Assembly (NCBI GenBank): GCA_022736205.1
Contig: DZAT01000016.1
Coordinates: 1-38,034 of the forward strand
Origin: Thiomicrospira cyclica
GTDB taxonomy: Bacteria; Pseudomonadota; Gammaproteobacteria; Thiomicrospirales; Thiomicrospiraceae
Length of the DNA: 38,034 nucleotides
Reading direction: 5' to 3'
A program made the translations under genes and the position numbers. Every line of letters starts with the position of its first letter. Position 1 is the first letter of the stretch. Below, in pieces: positions 1 through 9,093 of this stretch. The notes under the pieces are model-generated. The model was not told the DNA's origin and searched no databases. It saw only the letters and a list, made by a program, of their open reading frames with translations.

Positions 1-1080
1 CTAATTGCGCTGGAATATGAGGATCCACTTGCATGCTCATTGCCAAGCCTTTTTGTGTGGCGCGTGCCTCTAAGGTGCGCACAGCATCCGATGTTGTTTT
101 GGTGATTGAAAACGGCAAAGATTCTAACTCAAATTTACCCGCTTCAATTTTAGAAAAGTCTAAAATATCGTTGATTACCACCATGAGCGCATCGGCAGAA
201 TCCTTAACAATTTGAATGTATTCGCGTTGCTCTTCGTCTAGGTCGGTATCAAGTACGATTTCGCTCATGCCCAAAATGCCATTCATCGGGGTGCGAATCT
301 CGTGGCTCATGGTGGCTAAAAAATCACTTTTGGCGCGACTGCCTGCTTCTGCTGCTTGCGCTTGGCATGAATAAGTTCGCTGTGCTGGTTTTGTAAGGTT
401 TGAGCACTTTCGTTAATCGCCTCGATGACATAGCGCAGCTCTTGTGCGCCTGCTGGTTTGATACGGTTGTCTAGGTCGCCTTGCGCAAATTTAATGGCAT
501 GATGGTGAATTTGAATCAAAGGCTCTAATCCCTTACGAATAATCAGCCACAGTAAGATCCAGATAATAAGCCAAGCCAAAACAGAAACCAACAAACCCGT
601 TAAAAAATGTTGCCACAGTCGATTCGATAGCGAGACAGCTGCGGTGCTCACCTCTAGTGTGCCATAACTTTTACTGCCAACCCGAACCGTCATCGAATCT
701 GTCGGAGCCTTGATGTTAAAAAAAGCATCAAACCAAAGCGGATAGTCGCGGACTTGTATCGCGCTTTGTGCTTCGACCTTAGCACCTTTGGTATCAACAA
801 AAGCAATGCGTTCAATTTGTTGCTTTTTAACTTGATTGTCGAGCAGTTGCTCAAGACTGGCATAATCGCCAACCACAACCAAATCGGCAACAATCGGCGG
901 TAAGCTGATAAGCTCGTGCAACAATTCCGCTTTTAAGTCGTGTTGTGCCTCTTGTTGCGCCAAAGCAGTGAGTACAACCAGTAGCCCGATACTGAGCAAA
1001 CTAAAGGTGATGCCAACAATGAGCAATAGCTGATGTGAAAAGCGCAGTCGATTCCAATACTGACACCACAAGCGTCTCAT
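1..1080 (-). pseudogene. Membrane sensor histidine kinase, frameshifted and cut by the window edge
   Basis: The 5' part (316-1080) encodes a first membrane helix (about residues 17-40), a periplasmic sensor segment, a second helix (about 160-182) and a HAMP-like stretch, then stops early. In another frame the minus strand continues without a stop from about 360 to base 1 and encodes the missing part: a HisKA box with [10 protein letters not shown] (phospho-accepting His codon at 302-304), followed by [19 protein letters not shown] and the start of the ATPase-linking region. Comparison with the intact paralogue at 2030-3400 shows that one base is missing near 358-362, where GCCAAGGCGCAAGC would be expected and GCCAAGCGCAAGC is present. 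The ATG lies 4 bases after the stop of the upstream binding-protein gene, so the two are probably co-translated. The defect is either a real inactivating mutation or a sequence error. The catalytic ATPase domain lies outside the window. Confidence 0.85.
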
Positions 1081-1084
1081 TGTG

Positions 1085-1915
1085 TTAATCGCTTTCTATC
1101 ACAAGGGTGTGTAAATAGAAGTCTGTTTGATCTTGATAGTCTTTTGGACTGGCTTTTTGGAAGCCAAAGGGTGGTTTTTCATTAATTACTGCTGCGCTGG
1201 CAGCGAGCACCATCTGACCTTCTGGGTCTTTATCCATGTTATCGAAAGCGTTTTGCACCGCATTTACCACCGATTGAGCAACCTTAGGATGCGCGGCAAT
1301 GGGGATTTCGTGGTAACTTGCCGATGTCCACAGGCTACGATAAGCGATGTTTTCGCGTTGGGCATATGCCTTCATCGAGCGGCTGTTAACACCAATGGCG
1401 GCAACGCGTCCTGCTTTCAGTTGTGCAATAATGCCTTCTTGGTTGCCACCAAATATCGCCTCGACGCTGAGTTTCTGGCGAAGGAGTTGATCCATTGGTA
1501 CCCAGTAGCCAACAAACGCTGCTTTAGAGGCAAAGCCAACCGCCTGACCATTGAGTTGGCTTAGGGTTTGAATGGGTGAGTCCTGCAACACAACGATTTC
1601 ACTGGTAAAGTCGGCAGCATTGGGGCGTAAGATGACTTGGTAGCCAGCCGTCGCGACTTTGGGCTGAAAAATATGATTGGTGTAAATAAAATGATACGCG
1701 CCCGCAATCGCTTGATCTCGTGACTCGGTGCCTGTTCTGGCTGTTTTCATTGTGAGAATTACGCCCGATTTTTGACTGACATAGTCCAAAATCGGATTCC
1801 AATATTCGGCAGTGAGTTGCGCACTACGCTGAGGGAGTACGCCAAAGGTGTACTCTTGGGCAGATAGTAGGTGGCTATAGAGTAGCATCAATAAGGCGAG
1901 CAGGGTTTGTTTCAT
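1085..1915 (-). CDS. PhnD-like periplasmic substrate-binding protein
   Basis: This is a predicted exported protein of 276 residues resembling the phosphate/phosphite/phosphonate (PhnD-type) periplasmic binding proteins. From the chosen ATG at 1915 it begins with a signal peptide, [19 protein letters not shown], then the typical opening [19 protein letters not shown]. Later come the family-like segments [14 protein letters not shown] and [13 protein letters not shown]. An ATG 30 bases further upstream (1945) is in frame, but it puts charged residues before the signal peptide and has no ribosome site; AGAG lies about 8 bases before 1915. No ABC permease or ATPase gene is nearby, and the gene sits 4 bases upstream of a sensor kinase. 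I therefore infer that it presents a ligand to the kinase and does not feed a transporter. The ligand cannot be told from sequence. Confidence 0.8.
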   Translation of the reverse strand: MKQTLLALLMLLYSHLLSAQEYTFGVLPQRSAQLTAEYWNPILDYVSQKSGVILTMKTARTGTESRDQAIAGAYHFIYTNHIFQPKVATAGYQVILRPNAADFTSEIVVLQDSPIQTLSQLNGQAVGFASKAAFVGYWVPMDQLLRQKLSVEAIFGGNQEGIIAQLKAGRVAAIGVNSRSMKAYAQRENIAYRSLWTSASYHEIPIAAHPKVAQSVVNAVQNAFDNMDKDPEGQMVLAASAAVINEKPPFGFQKASPKDYQDQTDFYLHTLVIESD

Positions 1916-2029
1916 GAGTGGTCTCTGTTTTGTTTTTTTATGCATTTGTTTGCGTTATTCGATTATAAAGCAATGCCCTTATAAAAAATATAAAAAAACC
2001 ATTTGTTCCCAATGGACGCACGGTATAAC

Positions 2030-3400
2030 CTATGACAGCCTAAAATGCGCCGAAAAGTTAAAACGACTCCCTTGTCCTTGTTCGCTTTCGACACTCATGC
2101 GTCCACCCATCATTTCGACTAGTTTGCTGCAGATTGCCAGCCCCAATCCTGTACCACCATATTGGCGAGTGACGGTATTGTCGGCTTGCGAAAACGCTTC
2201 AAAAATATGATCTAACTTATCGTGGGCAACCCCCATGCCTGTATCGAGCACAGTAAATCCCACCTGAACGTCTTGCTCATGCTGGTGTAGCCAGTGTACC
2301 TGAAGCTTAATATAGCCCCGATCGGTGAATTTAACCGCGTTGCCCAATAAGTTCAGCAGAACTTGTCGCAGACGTGCTGCATCGCCCATTAGTGTGGCAG
2401 GTATTCTGTCATCGATTTGCAAACTGATGGCAAGCCCTTTTTGAATCGCACGGGCTTCTAGCGTTCGGATCGATTGGCTACAGGTTTGGCGTAGGTCGAA
2501 GGGCAATGTTTCAAGGCTCAGTTTGCCCGCTTCAATTTTAGAAAAGTCTAAAATGTCATTAATCACCACCATGAGCGCATCGGCAGAATCCTTAACAATT
2601 TGAATGTATTCGCGCTGTTCATCATCTAGGTTGGTGTCGAGCACAATTTCGGTCATGCCCAAAATGCCATTCATCGGGGTACGAATTTCATGGCTCATGG
2701 TCGATAAAAAGTCACTTTTGGCTTGGCTCGCTGCTTTAGCCGCAGCTAAGGCATTGCGTAGTTCTTGTTCTTCTGCTTTGCGTTTGCTGATGTCGCGAAC
2801 CGTTGCCAATATCGACACGGTATCGTCGTAATCGATGCGACTTAAACGAACCGTTGCAGGAAAGGGCGTGCCATCGATATGACAATGCATCCATTCAAAA
2901 AAATGCGACCCTTCTCGCAGTGCCAGCTGAAACATGTCATCTGCTTTTTCTTTCGATGCACGACCATCGGGTTGATACTCTGGCGATAATCGTGCAGGGT
3001 TGTAGCCAATAAATTCTGCTTCCGATGTTGCGCCAAACAATGTCAATGTCGCAGCATTGCAAGCGGTAAATTGCCAACTGGGTGGGGCGAGCGTCATTAA
3101 ACCGTCTTGGTTGGCTTCAAACAATTGTCGGTTTTGGCGTTCTGCTTGTGAGTGTTCAGCCAAGGCTTTTTTGAGCGCTGTTTCGTGGCTGCGTTGTGCT
3201 GCAATGGTTGCCAGCATGATGCCAAAGACAATCGCCACCAGTAATGGCCCTATCATCATTTGCGGTTTAAAAAATTTAACGACCCATAAAGATTGCACTA
3301 AAAATATGGGCAGGACAACAGCAATACCGATTAAGACATAGCGCCAATAAATCTGTTGGTGTGTATGCATAAAGGTTAATGCGGAACGAATTTTGTGCAT
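2030..3400 (-). CDS. PAS-domain membrane histidine kinase
   Basis: A 456-residue sensor kinase. Two adjacent hydrophobic segments (about residues 20-42 and 48-68) anchor it with almost no periplasmic loop. A PAS domain follows (about 90-205), ending in the PAC-like [12 protein letters not shown]. Then come a HisKA domain with [10 protein letters not shown] (His237) and an HATPase_c domain with N-box NAVKFT, G1 box DTGMG and G2 box GGTGLGL. The protein ends directly after the ATPase domain, so it lacks the receiver and Hpt domains often found in kinases of this type and must use a separate receiver. AAGGACA just before ATG 3400 is a reasonable ribosome site. It lies 62 bases downstream of the diguanylate cyclase gene and 114 bases upstream of the PhnD-like gene, all in the same direction. 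Its HisKA region is about 90% identical in DNA to that of the frameshifted kinase at the left edge. Confidence 0.88.
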   Translation of the reverse strand: MHKIRSALTFMHTHQQIYWRYVLIGIAVVLPIFLVQSLWVVKFFKPQMMIGPLLVAIVFGIMLATIAAQRSHETALKKALAEHSQAERQNRQLFEANQDGLMTLAPPSWQFTACNAATLTLFGATSEAEFIGYNPARLSPEYQPDGRASKEKADDMFQLALREGSHFFEWMHCHIDGTPFPATVRLSRIDYDDTVSILATVRDISKRKAEEQELRNALAAAKAASQAKSDFLSTMSHEIRTPMNGILGMTEIVLDTNLDDEQREYIQIVKDSADALMVVINDILDFSKIEAGKLSLETLPFDLRQTCSQSIRTLEARAIQKGLAISLQIDDRIPATLMGDAARLRQVLLNLLGNAVKFTDRGYIKLQVHWLHQHEQDVQVGFTVLDTGMGVAHDKLDHIFEAFSQADNTVTRQYGGTGLGLAICSKLVEMMGGRMSVESEQGQGSRFNFSAHFRLS

Positions 3401-3462
3401 TGTCCTTTTTCCTAGACCGTGTCTATATCATGATATTTTATGTGATTATATGCGAGTAACGC

Positions 3463-5634
3463 TCAAAAACCAATGGGTTGATCACACACCACCAGTCGAT
3501 TGCGCCCCTGCTCTTTTGCCGCGTACAAAGCATTATCTACCAGTTGATATAAGCCATCGCCGTCGGCAGTGATGCTTTCTGAACAGTTGCGTCCATCGAA
3601 ATAACACAGCCCTAGAGAAATGGTCAGTACTGTGTCGTTAGGATTGGTGGGGTGTTGGATTTGCAACGCCTGCACATTGGCTCTGATGTGCTCTGCCATC
3701 TGCACCGCTTCTTCGATTTTATCTACCAATAACAAGACCGCCATTTCTTCGCCACCCAAGCGAAACGCCTGTTCGGTCGACCGTTTGGCTGCTTCTTGCA
3801 ATACCTTTGCCACAGCTTTTAAGGCATCATCACCTGCTAAGTGTCCTTTGCTGTCGTTGTAGCGCTTAAAAAAGTCGACATCAATCATAATGAATGCCAG
3901 CAATTGTTGATGACGCGCTGCCATGCGCCACAGCTTTTCGATTTGTTCGTTAAAGTAACGACGGTTATACAGGTTAGTCATCTCATCGATGATGGACAGG
4001 GCTTCGGCGCGTTTACGGTTCGTGATGTTCTGACGCACTGCCATATAGCCCGTGGGTCGATTGTGCTGATCGAATGTTGGCGAAATGGTGGCATCGACCC
4101 AATAGCTGCTACCATCTTTTGCCATGTTAAGAATTTCTCCCCGCCAGATTTTGCCAGCGGTAATGGTTGCCCATAACTCGTCGTATATGGTGGCAGACAT
4201 ATCGGGATGACGCACAATACGATGGTTTTTGCCAATCAGGAATGCTTTTGAGTATCCCGAAACGCGACAGAAAGCTTCGGATGCGTAGGTAATATTGCCA
4301 TCGAGGTCGGTGCGCGAAATGATGACTTGTTCGTCAACAATGGCAATGTATTCGCTCAATTGTGCTGTTTTTTCACTAATAATTTTTTCAAGATTACGGT
4401 TGTTGTAAGCCAAAATGGCGGTTTGTGTTTCGAGTTGCGCAGCTTGTGAACCTAATAGTCTGATATGCGTTTCGAGTTGCATGGCAGTTTGATTAATGCC
4501 AGTAACCAGTTCATTCAACTCTTGCGATGCCCCCAGTTCTGCAGATAGTGGCTCGCAACGTTCGCCCTTGCCTAGTGTTTTAATATGGGTTGCAATTCGC
4601 TCGATGGGGGATGATAGTCGGCGACTCAGCCACCACACGGTTCCAATCATAATAACAGAAACAAGCAGTGCGAATTGGATAAAGCGCGTTCTGCTGGCGC
4701 TCAGGGATGCGGCGAGTTCGCTGATGTCTTGCTTAACCACCATGCCGACGTTCAGTTCGGGTTCAAAGAAGCCAACAGACAACACGGGTTCACCCCGATA
4801 GTCGATGTGCTCTCCCATCATTTCTTTACCCTGAAGTGCGGAAGATAGGGGTGTGTGTTGGGTATTAAACGTTTTTAAGCGCTCTTCTTCGAGTAAATAG
4901 CGCGGTGGCGTTAGGGGTTTGCCTTTGCCTTCTTCATCACGATAACCAATGTTGATTTCGCCTGTTTTGCCCAATCCAAGCCGATCGTTTCCGACAGCGT
5001 GTAGCCAGTTTTTGTTGATTTGTACAATAACAAAGCCGAGGGTTTCGCCATCATCATCGAGAACAGGTGCCGAAGCCAGTGCGGCTACTTTAGCGTTTAT
5101 GTCGTGCCACCGATAGCCCTGTATGATGGGTATTTGTTGCTTTTGTGATTGGACAAAGATTTGATTGAGTGGCGTGTTTTGCCAAGCCTCATCGTTCAGA
5201 TTGGCATCAAGATAAAAATTACTGTCGGTGGTGAAAACAATAGATCCAGCCGCGCTCACCAAAAACCAAGCATCTTGATTGTATAGGGTTAAAAAAGAAT
5301 GGCTCACATCTGTAATGTACTGATCTATTTTGGGATGAACCGCTTCTTGTCCGATGGCGAATTGTAACAAAAACTCTTTGTTGACAGGGGTTTGCGCGGA
5401 CTGTTGCACCGACGCTTTCAACGCTTGCACGCGGCGCTGAACAAAAGCTTGTTTTTCGTTAGCAATGATGCGTAATTGTTGGCTTTTTTCGGATAGCAAC
5501 ACACGCTCACTGCTGACTTGTTGCCACGTCATGATGCCGAGTAGTGGCAAAAGCCCAACCACAATAAATGCCAGCAGTAATTGCCAAAAGAATGAATGGC
5601 GAGCGAACCAAGATAACATGGCAGCAATGTCCAT
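3463..5634 (-). CDS. Membrane diguanylate cyclase (Cache-HAMP-PAS-GGDEF)
   Basis: A 723-residue protein predicted to make cyclic di-GMP from two GTP. In order: a membrane helix (about 15-37), a periplasmic Cache-like sensor (about 45-310), a second helix (about 318-336), HAMP plus coiled coil (337-425), an Aer-like PAS domain (about 430-540, with VRHPDMS and GEILNMAKDG), and a GGDEF domain (545-715). The active-site loop reads GGEEM (627-631), with conserved DVDFFKRYND and GHLAGDDAL before it. The final Met where Phe is usual, and RSTE in place of the inhibitory RxxD five residues upstream, suggest altered product inhibition. There is no EAL domain. The start is uncertain because a 28-bp tandem duplication covers it. 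ATG 5634 is used here, ATG 5619 is also possible, and neither has a good ribosome site. It is probably the first gene of the minus-strand signalling cluster. Confidence 0.88.
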   Translation of the reverse strand: MDIAAMLSWFARHSFFWQLLLAFIVVGLLPLLGIMTWQQVSSERVLLSEKSQQLRIIANEKQAFVQRRVQALKASVQQSAQTPVNKEFLLQFAIGQEAVHPKIDQYITDVSHSFLTLYNQDAWFLVSAAGSIVFTTDSNFYLDANLNDEAWQNTPLNQIFVQSQKQQIPIIQGYRWHDINAKVAALASAPVLDDDGETLGFVIVQINKNWLHAVGNDRLGLGKTGEINIGYRDEEGKGKPLTPPRYLLEEERLKTFNTQHTPLSSALQGKEMMGEHIDYRGEPVLSVGFFEPELNVGMVVKQDISELAASLSASRTRFIQFALLVSVIMIGTVWWLSRRLSSPIERIATHIKTLGKGERCEPLSAELGASQELNELVTGINQTAMQLETHIRLLGSQAAQLETQTAILAYNNRNLEKIISEKTAQLSEYIAIVDEQVIISRTDLDGNITYASEAFCRVSGYSKAFLIGKNHRIVRHPDMSATIYDELWATITAGKIWRGEILNMAKDGSSYWVDATISPTFDQHNRPTGYMAVRQNITNRKRAEALSIIDEMTNLYNRRYFNEQIEKLWRMAARHQQLLAFIMIDVDFFKRYNDSKGHLAGDDALKAVAKVLQEAAKRSTEQAFRLGGEEMAVLLLVDKIEEAVQMAEHIRANVQALQIQHPTNPNDTVLTISLGLCYFDGRNCSESITADGDGLYQLVDNALYAAKEQGRNRLVVCDQPIGF

Positions 5635-5673
5635 AATTTAAGCATATGGCAGCAATGTCCATAATTTAAGCAT
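5618..5673 (-). repeat. 28-bp tandem duplication over the start of the diguanylate cyclase gene
   Basis: Two identical, adjacent 28-base copies lie at 5618-5645 and 5646-5673. On the minus strand the outer copy carries an ATG (5671-5673) preceded by GAGG at 5679-5682, the best ribosome site here. Translation from it is in frame with the cyclase but stops after 11 codons (MLKLWTLLPYA), one codon before the cyclase ATG at 5634. Because 28 is not a multiple of three, gain or loss of a copy would change which frame the good start feeds. Confidence 0.9.
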
Positions 5674-5781
5674 AATGACCTCATTTTACGATGAATTGTT
5701 TCATTCGTACGTATAAATCGGGTCAGTAAGCACAAAAAAATTTAATCACAGGTTATTATTAAAAAGAGAGGGTTGCGTGTT

Positions 5782-5802
5782 GCCCCCTTGTTAAAAGGGG
5801 GC
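5782..5802. other. Perfect inverted repeat downstream of the exported-protein gene
   Basis: GCCCCCTT pairs with AAGGGGGC around a five-base loop, 30 bases past the stop of the minus-strand gene that ends at 5833. It could end or stabilise that transcript, but no run of T follows on the minus strand, so a classical intrinsic terminator is doubtful. Confidence 0.45.
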
Positions 5803-5832
5803 TGGTGTTTCTGTCTCGTTACTTAAAACACC

Positions 5833-6690
5833 TTATTTTATTGCTTCTTTAATGCTATTTTCAATGGCATCGGGAGCGGCAGAGATGGTCATGAAGCTGC
5901 CCATGCCAAGGTCAGGGAAGCTTTGTGCAATGCGGAATTTGCCGTGTAACATATAAGCTTTTTTACCCGACACCAACACTTCGTAGGGCAAGTGAGCGCT
6001 GTGGCGTAATTCGCCAGTATCGATGGCAGCCATAACGGTTTTGTCGCTTCCTTCGCCATCGTTAATCGCGACACCAAAAACAGCCTCTTCCTTACCAGGA
6101 ACGTCGATGCGATAGACTTTCTTCACGCCTTTACCCGCGCTTAGTCCTGCTTCGACTTTCGCCAGCGCAGCGGCATAGTTGTCGTATTCGCCTAATTCTA
6201 CTTGATCATCGAAGTAAGGCATTGCCATCATGTAATGGTATTTACGTAATTCGTCGCTGCTCATACCTTCTTTAGCACCAAAGGCTTTATCTTTGCCCAA
6301 TGCTTTTTCGAGACTAGCAGTGGTTGCCGATAAGTCACCTTTCATGCGATAGGCGTTTTTCATGTAGTTGGGGGTGACGTAGCTGGTTTGTGTCTGACCG
6401 TTAACCTCGCTAACAGCCACACGAATCATCGCGCCATAACCACCAAACTTACTGGCAGCCGCTGTTTTCTTTAGCTCGTCGTTGGTGACAACCAATACCT
6501 GAACGCCTGCATATGGGCTAACACTGCCGACGACTTGAAAGCCATTTGCTGTCAGTGCTTTTTTCGCATCGTCAAACTTAACCGTCGCAGGATTGGCGAG
6601 GGTATAGGGAAAATAGGTTTCTTCGGCCATTGCGCTAACGCTGGTAATGAGTCCAACGGCAAGTGCGGCAGTCATCATGGTTTTCTTCAT
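5833..6690 (-). CDS. Exported protein of unknown function
   Basis: I do not recognise this 285-residue protein with certainty. The start at 6690 is chosen because AGGAAA lies just upstream and it begins a clean signal peptide, MKKTMMTAALAVGLITSVSA, cut before AEETYF; the open frame extends 21 codons further but looks untranslated. The mature part seems to hold two similar alpha/beta halves, one from about residue 30 (NPATVKFDDAKKALTANGF) and one from about 150. This arrangement vaguely recalls DUF302-like proteins, which is an unconfirmed impression. There are no cysteines in the mature part, no membrane helices and no catalytic motif. It appears to be a single-gene unit, because a strong terminator separates it from the decarboxylase gene upstream. 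Confidence 0.75.
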   Translation of the reverse strand: MKKTMMTAALAVGLITSVSAMAEETYFPYTLANPATVKFDDAKKALTANGFQVVGSVSPYAGVQVLVVTNDELKKTAAASKFGGYGAMIRVAVSEVNGQTQTSYVTPNYMKNAYRMKGDLSATTASLEKALGKDKAFGAKEGMSSDELRKYHYMMAMPYFDDQVELGEYDNYAAALAKVEAGLSAGKGVKKVYRIDVPGKEEAVFGVAINDGEGSDKTVMAAIDTGELRHSAHLPYEVLVSGKKAYMLHGKFRIAQSFPDLGMGSFMTISAAPDAIENSIKEAIK

Positions 6691-6754
6691 GGGATTTCCT
6701 TTTGTTTTATCGTGTAGGTGTTGTTCGTAACGAAACAACCGTAGAATTATCACA

Positions 6755-6780
6755 TAAAAAAGCCCGCAGATTTGCGGGCG
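6755..6780 (-). terminator. Intrinsic terminator of the decarboxylase gene
   Basis: On the minus strand GCCCGCA pairs with TGCGGGC around a four-base loop (6762-6779) and is followed by six T. It lies 47 bases past the stop of the decarboxylase gene and insulates the exported-protein gene downstream. Confidence 0.85.
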
Positions 6781-6825
6781 ATGATCGGGTTAAAAACAGA
6801 ATGTTTTTATAAGGGTATTAACGAT

Positions 6826-9093
6826 TTAACGTTGCACGCAATCTACCGAATAGCGCAGACTGCCATCGGGCATGGTTTCGACTGTTAGGCCGTGTACGTC
6901 TGTATTAAAGCCAGGGAACTTAGCATTAAATTCACGGGCAAATTTAAGGTAGTCGACAATGGTTTTGTTAAAGCGCTCACCGGGAATGAGTAACGGAATA
7001 CCAGGTGGGTAAGGCGTTACCAAACTGGCGGTGATGCGACCTTCTAATTCGTCGATGCCAACCCGTTCAATTTTGCGGTGGGTCATCATGGCGAAGGCAT
7101 CAGCGGGCTTCATCACCGCTTCCATTTCTGATAGGTACATGTCCGTCGTTAAATGAGCGATGTCGTGCTGTGCATAGAAGCTATGGAATTGCTTACACAA
7201 ATCGCGCAAGCCGACTTTTTCGTAGCGTGGGTTTTTGGTAATAAATTCGGGCAAGACGCGCCAGAGCGGTTGGTTCTTGTCGAAGTCATCTTTGAACTGT
7301 TGCAATGCCGCCATCAGCGTATTCCAGCGACCTTTGGTAATGCCGATGGTGAACATAATAAAGAAGCTATACAGACCGCATTTTTCGACGATAACGCCAT
7401 GTTCTGCCAAGTATTTGGTGACGATAGCAGCAGGAATACCCCACTCATCGAAGTCACCATCGACATCTAAACCAGGGGTAATGATGGTCGCTTTAATCGG
7501 GTCGAGCATGTTAAAGCCATCGGCTAGATTGCCAAAACCATGCCAACGATCATTGGGCTTGAGTACCCAAGAGTCGCGGTCTTCTACGCCTTCTTGGTTA
7601 GAAACATCGGGTCCCCAGACTTTGAACCACCAAGAGTCGCCATACTCTTCATCGACTTTTGCCATCGCATGACGGAAGTTGATTGACTCTGAAATTGACT
7701 CTTCGACCAATGCCGTGCCACCTGGGGCTTCCATCATGGCTGCCGCTACGTCGCAGCTGGCAATAATGGCGTATTGTGGGCTGGTCGAGCTGTGCATTAA
7801 GTAGGCTTCGTTGAACACCTGTAAATCGAGTTGGTTATTTTCGGCGTTTTGTACCAAAATTTGCGAGGCTTGCGACAAGCCAGCCAGTAGCTTATGTGTT
7901 GATTGGGTAGCAAACACCATCGATTTTTCGGTACGTGTGCCATCGCGAGAAATGGCGTGCATGCCTTTGTAGAAGTCATGGAAGGTAGCATGGGGTAGCC
8001 AAGCTTCGTCGAAGTGTAGGGTATCAACCCAGCCATCCAAACGCTCTTTAATCATGCCTGTGTTGTACAGAACACCATCGTAGGTACTTTGCGTGATGGT
8101 TAAAATACGTGGATCGGTGCCGAGTTTGCTGGCAATGGGGTGAGCAGCAATTTTGGCTTTGATCGTTTCACGTTCGAACTCACTTAACGGAATCGGTCCG
8201 ATAATGCCGTAATGGTTGCGCGTCGGTGTTAGGAATACAGGAATCGCGCCCGTCATGGTGATGGCGTGCAAAATGGATTTATGACAGTTACGGTCAACAA
8301 TCACGATGTCGTTGTCGGCAACGCACGAGTGCCATACCATTTTGTTCGATGTCGAGGTGCCATTGGTGACAAAGAACAGGTGATCGGCACTGAAAATACG
8401 CGCCGCGTTACGTTCCGATGCAGCAACAGGTCCTGTGTGGTCGAGCAATTGACCCAATTCGTCTACCGCATTACACACGTCGGCACGTAATAGGTTTTCG
8501 CCAAAGAACTGGTGAAACATTTGACCAACAGGCGATTTAAGAAACGCCACACCGCCTGAATGCCCAGGGCAATGCCACGAGTAAGAACCATCGGCAGCAT
8601 AGTGGGTTAACGCACGGAAGAAGGGTGGGGCAAGGCTGTCTAAGTAAGCCTTAGCTTCGCGAATAATATAACGCGCCACAAACTCTGGCGTATCTTCGAA
8701 CATATGAATAAAACCGTTTAGCTCGCGCAGAATATCGTTGGGGATGTGACGTGCGGTACGGGTTTCGCCATGCAAGAAAATTGGGATTTCGGCATTGCGC
8801 CAGCGAATTTCTTCAACGAAGGCACGCAAGTCAGTAATGGCTTTCGGGTCGGTTTTGCTGCCGTCTTCATTTTGTACGGTTGCTGTCACTTCCTCATCAT
8901 CGAGTGCCAAAATAAAGGCACAAGCACGGCTTTGTTGTTGAGCAAAGGTCGATAAGTCACCATAGCTGGTAACGCCTAATACTTCGATGTTTTCAGCTTG
9001 AATGGCATCGGCAAGGGCGCGAATGCCTAAGCCAGAAGTGTTTTCAGAACGGAAGTCTTCGTCGATGATGACAACAGGAAAACGAAAGCGCAT
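6826..9093 (-). CDS. PLP-dependent lysine/arginine/ornithine decarboxylase
   Basis: A 755-residue member of the large (fold III-type, AdiA/CadA/SpeC) basic amino acid decarboxylases, which remove CO2 from lysine, arginine or ornithine to give cadaverine, agmatine or putrescine and consume protons. The wing domain comes first (about 1-130), then the PLP domain with WHCPGHSGG, FVTNGTSTSNK, HFDEAWLPHA and the PLP-binding lysine in TQSTHKLLAGLSQAS (Lys401), then the C-terminal domain. Full length matches the family (about 710-760). AAGGA lies about nine bases before ATG 9093. Sequence reading alone cannot settle the substrate; the closest remembered relatives are the LdcA/AdiA-like proteins of Pseudomonas and Burkholderia. 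No antiporter or regulator gene adjoins it, so a dedicated acid-resistance system is not evident and polyamine metabolism is equally likely. Confidence 0.92.
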   Translation of the reverse strand: MRFRFPVVIIDEDFRSENTSGLGIRALADAIQAENIEVLGVTSYGDLSTFAQQQSRACAFILALDDEEVTATVQNEDGSKTDPKAITDLRAFVEEIRWRNAEIPIFLHGETRTARHIPNDILRELNGFIHMFEDTPEFVARYIIREAKAYLDSLAPPFFRALTHYAADGSYSWHCPGHSGGVAFLKSPVGQMFHQFFGENLLRADVCNAVDELGQLLDHTGPVAASERNAARIFSADHLFFVTNGTSTSNKMVWHSCVADNDIVIVDRNCHKSILHAITMTGAIPVFLTPTRNHYGIIGPIPLSEFERETIKAKIAAHPIASKLGTDPRILTITQSTYDGVLYNTGMIKERLDGWVDTLHFDEAWLPHATFHDFYKGMHAISRDGTRTEKSMVFATQSTHKLLAGLSQASQILVQNAENNQLDLQVFNEAYLMHSSTSPQYAIIASCDVAAAMMEAPGGTALVEESISESINFRHAMAKVDEEYGDSWWFKVWGPDVSNQEGVEDRDSWVLKPNDRWHGFGNLADGFNMLDPIKATIITPGLDVDGDFDEWGIPAAIVTKYLAEHGVIVEKCGLYSFFIMFTIGITKGRWNTLMAALQQFKDDFDKNQPLWRVLPEFITKNPRYEKVGLRDLCKQFHSFYAQHDIAHLTTDMYLSEMEAVMKPADAFAMMTHRKIERVGIDELEGRITASLVTPYPPGIPLLIPGERFNKTIVDYLKFAREFNAKFPGFNTDVHGLTVETMPDGSLRYSVDCVQR

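Noticed and set aside
33..215. 60-residue plus-strand open frame at the left edge
   Set aside because: It is antisense to the HisKA/ATPase-linking region of the frameshifted kinase.
1085..1915. Phosphonate or phosphate ABC uptake operon
   Set aside because: Only the binding protein is present; there is no permease or ATPase gene within the window on either side.
3425..3436. 12-base palindrome ATATCATGATAT between the cyclase and kinase genes
   Set aside because: It is AT-rich and short enough to occur by chance, and no promoter could be aligned with it.
5782..5802. Intrinsic terminator
   Set aside because: The stem is strong, but no T-run follows on either strand, so it is listed only as an inverted repeat.
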